NCBI RefSeq assembly: GCF_964204865.1
Contig: NC_135251.1
Location: 17,732,001 to 17,796,000, forward strand
Direction of reading: 5' to 3'
Origin: Styela clava
Lineage: Eukaryota > Chordata > Ascidiacea > Stolidobranchia > Styelidae
DNA length: 64,000 bases
Shown: positions 57,001-64,000 of the stretch, one piece after another
Layout of the letters: the number at the start of each line of letters is the position of its first letter
Position numbering within the stretch: position 1 is the first letter of the stretch
Notes under the pieces: model-generated
What the model was told of the DNA's origin: nothing
What the model saw: only the letters and a program-made list of their open reading frames with translations
Databases searched by the model: none
Made by a program: the position numbers and the translations under genes

Positions 57001-60000
57001 TAAGCATGTCCAAAACATATTGAATATTCGAATACGTTCAAAATTCATTTTGATATAGTAATTTTTTGAATTCAGAAATAATTTTGAACAATACTAGCAA
57101 ATTAGGTATTTTGAGCTGTCAGACAAGCAGATCAAAACACATGATATCTTAACTGGTAACAAACCCCACAGAGAACACAATACACTTTATATTTATGCTG
57201 TTTTAAATATGATCAACCCAAATTTAGAATGAATTCGATATTGGGTTTTTGAAAATATGTTCTCAGAATGTTTTCGGAATATTGAAAAAATATTTGGTTT
57301 GGGCCATCCTTGATTGGATGTATTATTATACATTTTAGGAGTTTATGGAACACCTCATATTTTGATGTTGTCTGGAATAGGACCAGCTTATCATTTGCAA
57401 GAGCATGGAGTAAGATGTTTTTCTTATATGACTGGATACTATTGAGGGCATCGTCTGCAGGTTTGAATCCTGGGGGAGGTAGTCACTCTGTCGGTTATGC
57501 CTGCCTCCACCATCTAAAACAAGTAACTGGTTAACTATCCCCAAACTCAACATGGACTGGTAACTGTACGAGAGGCCATGGTTTGCCATATGATCAGCTT
57601 TTCTTTTTTTATAAAATTCTTGTCCATACCTTCTCATTTACCAGTATTATTCGTTTCTGCTGCTCTGCGTGCTAAAAGTTAAATGTAGCTTAATAATTTG
57701 TCATTTATCAGTTGATTCTTAGTCAAATAACCGCACTGTTTGCAAATTGTAAGTTAGTGAGAGCACACAGGCATGGCATACTCGCCTTAGATAAAATGTA
57801 CACGTGGGCCAACAACAAATAATTGGAATGAGTGGGTCACTGCTGCCTTGTCTTAAGCAAAATCTTTATTGGAAATTGTTTTAATTCATTAAGATCAATG
57901 TTATTAAAGATCTTCATGGAGTTGGTTCAAATTATCAGGATCATATTGCTCGACCACTGTATTTTTATGCAAGGAACTTATCATTTGGTGACACTTCAGG
58001 AAATGAAGAAGTAAGAAATGATCTAAAAGCCTAAAACTCAATGTTTTTGATACAAAATGATTAGGAGGCATCTTTGCAGAAAATAATTTCAGTGGCTCTA
58101 TTAAGCCATATAAACAGCAATCAGTACATTGCACACAGTATCACTCACTCACAGTACACACTCGTGCTCAAACCACTGGGATATCACACCTAATATTTGC
58201 CCCTCTTACATGGTGGACATTCAAGCTACAAAACATGAATAGCTTCGCTGACATGTTGTTCATACTTAATTTGGCTGTTTTAGCCTTATTTCAGCAACCT
58301 ATCTATTAAATCAATATTTGATATTTTGATGCCACACCTTAGAGGATTTGATTATTGTGTATCTTATTTAAAGATCTTTTCAAGTATTCCTGGATGGATA
58401 TGGAAAGGCACTGGACCATTGGGAAATATAGGGGGTGCATTGGCAAATTTTAAAGTCAAAGATAGCAAAAGGTACATTTTTTTGCTGTTTTATTTGATAG
58501 TGAACTAATTATATTAAAATCATAAGTTTTGTGAATGAAAACATTTTGAAAGAAAGTTTCATACCTACATTTGCTGGAAAATTTCATCGTCATCGGTGTT
58601 AACCACTGAGTTATCAGGCACTAATGTCTTTTATTAGTAGGAATGGGCCAAGATTTCGATTTGAACTCAGATTGGAGATTGGACGCATTTTTAAGACTCA
58701 GTGGCGGCGATATCAAGTTTACCTCAATTTCACTATATAGTCTATAATTTGTTCTGTTTTTACTCATTTTGCACATGTTTTTGTCTATAAAGGTACAGTA
58801 CGGACAATATCTAGCTAAATGATATGATCTCATTTCTAAAAACATACATACGTAGGTAATGTATCACAGATTCACAGGATCTTATTACAAAAAATTTCAC
58901 CTTTTTTGACACTAATGACCACAACAGAAAACCGCACCAACATATAGAAATTTATTTCTATTATAATACATGTACTCTCCAGTGCTATTCTTTTCATTAC
59001 ATGAACCGAAAATATGTGTTGCGCAATGTATTCATGTTTTGGTTCGCATAAAAATAAAACATGCTCTACCCTGATTAATTACTGATACAAGGAATAAATA
59101 GCCTGTTTATATTGAATTGTTCTTCCACAAATTATGAAGGAGATCAACTCGGGGGTCACTTTATTTTTATCAGGAGTTTATTACATGCACAGGTTTTCTC
59201 ATATTGGCATGGCAAGAATTTTTGAAACATTTCACTTTCATCCAGTTTGACCTAAATTATGATTCCATGCAAACTGGCAAATTGTACAGAGAACTAATTA
59301 TATTTTTTTGGTTATCTAGACTCCTAGAGTCTTAAAAAACATTTTCTTTGCATCTCATTCATTGGACATGAAGTGGACCTATTCAAATTCCCAGTATTTA
59401 AATAAAGGCAAAGTCACTCTTTACCTGTTTTTCCAGTTTTCCTCACATGTGACCACTTTTGAATTGCTTGTCCACCGATCTTTTCAGCAAACTCTATTTT
59501 CAGGCCTCCCCATACAAGCACCGATACCCACCCATTGTGTCCATGTCTTTGAGCATTGCTCTCTGTGTTAAATGAATGGATTTAAAAATCGAACAAATAT
59601 GAGCAGTGACCACTATAAGTTTTATGAATAAATATCTTTGTGTTTTGATTCAATGACAAATTTAAAACAAATTTTTTCGTTTTCTGATTGATTTCAGTGA
59701 TGTGGATGATACACCAGATATTCAAGCTATTTTTATTCCAATAAAATCGGAACCATTCTTCTTTGATTTGATGATTTCAAACTGGAACTACAAACAAGAT
59801 GTGAGCACTGCAAAACTATTTAAATGATTGATTTACATTTCTGGTTTGAGGGTGAAGAATATATATCATGACGTTAGCTACCCAATCAAGCTCGATGACA
59901 CGAGAGCAGAATAGCTGTACCCTGCACTGCAAACTAATTCTCTCTTGCGACATCTCAAAATCAAGCATAACCATTTCATCCTGGAATCTTTTTTACTATC

Positions 60001-63000
60001 TTATCAGGATCTCATTTCTATTTATCTTATTTCTCATTCTTAAATATAATCTCTGTTTACAGGCTGGGTCAAATTTAGCTCCAATTTTAGTAAATTGACT
60101 ATTCTCAAACCACATCTGAACTTGCAACTAGTCGACATGCTGTGGTTTACTGTGTGATTTGGGCATTTGCATTGGTTTTTCTCTACCCCTAATAAATATG
60201 AAAACTCGATCCTATTTTCTCATTTGATTAAGCCTGCTATTGTATGTTCAAATTCTTTCATATTCAGGTATTCAAACATGAATATGAAAGGGCAAAACAG
60301 GAAAGAAATAGTGTTTTATTTTCCTACATGGTTGAAGCTATCCTTCTTCATCCAAAAAGTAGAGGTAATGTCAGGTTGAAATCTTCAAATCCACTTGACA
60401 AACCAAGGATCGATCCGAAAGTATTTTCACATCCAGATGATTTAATCACATTGGCGGAAGGTGGGTTCCAAATAGACAATTCCCAAATGTTGCCAAGGTT
60501 TGTTGTTATTGAAGAACTTGATCAAAGCAAGGTTATGCATCCCACACTGGGAAATGGTGGGGATTGATCTCCGAGTGAATTTACAGGCGACTACTAAAAT
60601 GCCAAATGCTTGGTGTGGTGCATTGTGCTCAACAATGGAAATACGCTCACCACCGCACCTCTGATGTCCCTGCGTGGGTTCGCAGGTTCGAGAGGATTGC
60701 TGGACTCCTCTCGGCCAGAGGGGGTTTCACTTAATCACTGGTTGGTTACTCCGCCATCAAGTCCATGCTTCTGAAAACAAACAGCTGTCCAACTTATCTT
60801 ATGCCCAACATGGACTGGTACCTAGACGAGAGGCGGTGGTTTGCCATATAATTAAGCCGGCTTTCCTCTTCCCCCGGATAAATACGTGAGTCCTATCCTA
60901 GCTACTGATACTGAGAGGAATTTTAGTGTAGAATTTCACTCCAGTAAATACTGAATGACTTGAAACTTAAACTAGTTCATGTGAATACGATGAGGAAAGC
61001 TGCTATGAGGTAGTGATTTTTACACACAGTAACTGAAGTCCAAAAAAAATACTTTGGTCTGAAACCTTGAAAGAATTTTGTCTAGTGGGTACACGACTCA
61101 AAACGAGTGAAGAGTTCACTGCCAGTTTGATAGCTGAATACTATTTTGCGGAAACAAGTTCCAAAAGTTCTGATCAAAACAATTCATTATATTATCTGTA
61201 AAATAAACACAGCGATGCGTATGGGTTCATAATGTAGCATTTCTATTCTGAACACTGTTGCTATATCATTCTATGTAATATTAGAACACTTTTTATCATG
61301 TGTCTTTTACTATCCTAGGGGTGAAGTGGATAATGAACTTGACTTCAACTAAAGCATTTGCTAATGTAGAAGCAGAATTTGTTCCAATGCATACAGAATG
61401 TGATGATAAAATACATGGGTGAAATACTTTGTGTTGTTGTCATTTTTATTCTGTGTGCTTTTTTTGGGGATTTAGATTTCATCCGAACGTAAATCCTATG
61501 CCAACAGGTTTCGAATTCGTTATTCTGTTTGTATAATTTGATTTATTATTTTGCAGAATGTAATGAAATTTAAAATAAAGATCTTAATCTCTTTTTGTGA
61601 ATACTTATTTCAACTTTGAAATCATTTTGGCATAAGTTTATTTCGTTGAAATTCTTGAATTCTTGAAACTTTTCATTCTTCCCCCTATTTAAAACTTGTT
61701 ATAAAGGCTTTTTTCTTGTTTCTTCAACTGCATTTACCATAACCTTTATATATCTAAGTAAAAGTAACTTCTAGAACTTTATTTCAACTGCAAACATTTG
61801 TTTAATCTTCATATTACATTTTATTCAGTTCAGACGAATATTATAAATGTATTTCAACTGGTGAGGCCTCATTATTTCATGGCTGTTGTACTGCTAAGAT
61901 GGGAAGCTTTGATGACTCAGATGCTGTAGTTGATTCTCAATTAAGGTATCTACTGAAGTGTCATTTCATTTTACAGTTTGCAAGGAGTAAAATGTTTTTA
62001 TTTAGTCGAATAGTACTATTATGTTGTTGGTATGACAGGGGTATAATTTTTTCAAATATAAAAATAGATAGGGTACCCCTGGATAGGGTACCGGAACATA
62101 GTATGTGTACCTGGTCAGGGTTAGGCCATAATTTTATTTCAATTTTCCATATTTTTGTTCTATTACGATTTCGGAGACTAGCCAAGTGACTCCCGTAGTA
62201 TTTGTATCTGAAATTATGGCCTAACCCTAACCTGGTATACATGCTATGTTCTGGTGTCCGCCATCTTGGTTCACATACTTCGGGAGTACCATAGATAGTT
62301 GTAATATTAGCATTCAAGTATGATTATTTGGAGGGGTAAAAACTGGTTGATGTACCTCCATGCTATATGCTCTTGTCTTCAAGTTCAATTTGGTTGGGAC
62401 CCGATATTCCTATTGATAAGACTTCAGAACCATGACATGATTCAAATATTCCAACACATTTTGCCAATATAGGCTATATACAGCATATTTGATTTCGAAT
62501 ATTTTCATTTAAAAAATTGGTATTTTGAGAATTCACATAATGTGACAATCAATATTTATAATGTAAAATGAATGTTGAATATTGTAGTTGTGGAACATGT
62601 TCTATGAACTTCTATATAATATTATAAACAGTTACATTCATATTCATAATTGTACTTTATTCAAAGAATCACGCAAAGTCATGTCAAACTGGAATACAGT
62701 CTTAACTTTTTTACATTCTCACTTGACTCTATAGTATAAGTTTGGCAGTCATATGAAGTAAATCAATATTTGGCAACATACATATTTTTTCAATATAACC
62801 TTATTCAGTCTTTTTGATCTGTACAAGGCTATGCAGAAGCAGTCATTGATATTTGATGATATGTAAAGAGATACTATTTTCTGGAATCTTTCCGGTAGGG
62901 CATTTCCTACCTAATAAACTCTGGGTGAAATGGTAGACATGTTTTTATGCAGTTATCTCTCTTCTAAGTTGATCTACGCAGCTAATTGAATAACTCATAA

Positions 63001-63239
63001 TAGATTGAATCAATTTACGAAAAAAAAATCAATAAATGCCTCAATATATTTATGTTTTCAGTAACTACAATCTTTTATTTATTTATTTTTTTATGTGTAT
63101 CAGAGTATTTGGTGTCAAGCACTTAAGGATAGCTGATTCCTCTATTATGCCCCATCAAATATCTGCTGGACCACAAGCAACATGTTTTATGATTGGGGAG
63201 AAAGCTGCTGAATTAATCAAGGAAACACATTTGAAATAA
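54071..63239 (+). CDS. GMC-family FAD oxidoreductase, membrane-anchored
   Basis: Fourteen exons join in phase: 54071-54215, 54289-54349, 54487-54634, 55026-55305, 55769-55895, 56709-56863, 57339-57409, 57894-57987 (or 58010), about 58345-58471, 59698-59800, 60268-60460, 61319-61418, 61829-61945, 63104-63239. The product is about 618 residues. GMC enzymes oxidise alcohols such as choline or glucose with FAD. A strong acceptor ends at 54068; starts at 54071 or 54095 are both possible, and the frame stays open back to an ATG at 54008. A hydrophobic N-terminal segment (QSSILILISSFVSFQLY) suggests a membrane anchor. The FAD motif is VGGGTTGNVVASRL, then LILEAG, the GMC signature RGKTLGGSSAANFQY, a second signature around GVYGTPHILMLSGIGP, and C-terminal FHGCCTAKMGS and LRIADSSIMP. 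The catalytic His is kept, but the second catalytic position (Asn/His) is Gly in QISAGPQAT. The exon 8-9 junction is unresolved. Similar to animal choline/glucose dehydrogenase-like proteins; substrate unknown. Confidence 0.88.
54885..54965 (-). repeat. SINE family 2 body fragment in intron 3
   Basis: On the minus strand ttaactattcctatagctc and gaggccatggttcgc match the 3' body of the SINE copies at 42062 and 57425. Confidence 0.5.
55333..55668. repeat. hAT MITE remnant in intron 4
   Basis: CTGTGGTTTTCAACCTTTCTG on the left and CAGTTCAAAACCACCTG on the right form inverted ends about 330 bp apart. No exact target duplication is seen. Confidence 0.45.
57425..57610 (+). repeat. tRNA-derived SINE, family 2, in intron 7
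   Basis: A B-box-like GGTTTGAATCC near 57461 is followed by the family body (ctggttaactatcccc, caacatggactggtaac, gagaggccatggtttgcc). The A-box half is decayed. Confidence 0.6.
60608..60890 (+). repeat. tRNA-derived SINE, family 2, longest copy, in intron 11
   Basis: Head ggtgtggtgcattgtgctca, B-box region with gggttcgcaggttcga, then body words gctggactcctctcggcc, ggttggttactccgcc and caacatggactggtacct, ending near ccccggataaatac. Useful as the reference layout for the family in this window. Confidence 0.7.
62090..62290. mobile_element. MITE of the 21792 hairpin family, in intron 13
   Basis: Left part begins at ggaacatagtatgtgtacc (outermost arm missing). The right end is complete: gtgtccgccatcttggttca then catacttcgggagtacc. 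Internal sequence matches 48373-48605 in several blocks. Confidence 0.65.
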
Positions 63240-64000
63240 TAGTTTCATCTGCTGCTTCTAGAATGCAACATCACGCCCCATCAAATAAATATCTGCTGGA
63301 CTGTTATCTGCTTTTTGGGGAGTGGACAAATTTTAAATCAAAACTTGTTTTTGGGGAAATATATTTGGTTGTTATTTACTCATATTTATAATCTTTTGAA
63401 AGAATTATTCCAAGCATCATTATTCAGTATTTTTATTCCACTGTCTGTACATCAACATTAACAACAAATTATTGTCAATATATAATGTTCTTCATTGAAA
63501 AAAATTTGACGTTTTTAAAATAAATTTTTGGCATATTTCGAATATCATTTTAGTTGATTTTAAATATTGCTTGTAATGTGATATTTCCATAATTTTTGCA
63601 CTAAAAAAAGAATGAGAAGCTGGCAGGCATATTTTATAGTGCTTCTAGTTTTCAGCACATGTGTTTATGTTTTAAGTTTATTTTTGGTAGATTTGGAATA
63701 ATCTGTCAGTAAAAATTTTGTGTTGTTTTACATTTCATTACATCTAATATCCATACAGAAGCATTTTGCCACTAGAAAAAAACAAGAGTCCCCCTTATAA
63801 TGGTTTGTGGCGAAGGTACGCATTGCGGTGTTTGCTTGTCACTTCTACAACACGAATCTTTTCGCTTATAGTTGAGGCAATCATGCTTAGAGTAAAATTG
63901 TGTTGTTTTATATTTGCTGCAACATTAGGGCATCGAATATAGAGGATACCATGGTATTGATCCATTAATCGATAATTGCTTGTTGTTTTGACGCGATGAC
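63240..64000. other. 3' flank of the GMC gene
   Basis: Candidate polyadenylation signals AATAAA occur near 63283 and 63520. The block atcaaatatctgctgga from exon 14 recurs just after the stop (near 63278) as a short local duplication. No further gene is seen before the window ends. Confidence 0.4.

Overview
The window is nuclear DNA from an AT-rich animal genome. Its genes have clear metazoan orthologues (NGDN, FDX2, GPATCH2L, LCMT1, a GMC oxidoreductase and RIG-I-like receptors). Introns have GT-AG ends, several conserved genes are single-exon, and non-coding DNA is packed with hAT-type elements, MITEs and tRNA-derived SINEs. Best guess, by inference only: an invertebrate deuterostome, probably a tunicate. 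Intron-poor genes with a splice-acceptor-like site a few bases before the start codon would fit spliced-leader trans-splicing there.

Layout, left to right. 1-2.8 kb: repeats, with a complete hAT-like element at 1064-2172. 2.8-5.3 kb: single-exon neuroguidin and mitochondrial ferredoxin 2. 7.6-11.6 kb: a six-exon GPATCH2L-type gene. 11.6-22.9 kb: no gene, but SINEs, hAT remnants, a 4.8-kb segment bounded by inverted repeats and a perfect hairpin. 22.9-35.0 kb: three minus-strand, uninterrupted RIG-I-like receptor (RLR) genes. 39.2-40.1 kb: single-exon LCMT1. 40.1-52.7 kb: nested transposons. 52.7-54.0 kb: an hAT copy with an intact 8-bp target duplication. 54.0-63.2 kb: a 14-exon GMC oxidoreductase.

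The standout is the RLR triad. RLR-A (22856-25732) has the full layout: two CARD-like regions, a helicase with intact motifs, and a zinc C-terminal domain (CTD). RLR-B (27703-29655) keeps CARDs and the zinc CTD, has destroyed helicase motifs I-III and lacks helicase domain 2. RLR-C (32113-34962) keeps CARDs and both helicase-like domains, but motifs I, II, III, V and VI are destroyed and the CTD is missing; it also carries a threefold linker repeat. The two degenerate paralogues have lost complementary halves while keeping long open frames. This suggests one dsRNA-sensing ATPase plus two specialised partners, decoys or adaptors, a functional reading that is inference only.

The other genes are unrelated housekeeping or metabolic genes: NGDN (ribosome biogenesis/translation), FDX2 (mitochondrial Fe-S biogenesis), LCMT1 (PP2A carboxyl methylation), GPATCH2L (unknown nuclear role) and a membrane-anchored FAD oxidoreductase whose second catalytic residue is replaced by Gly.
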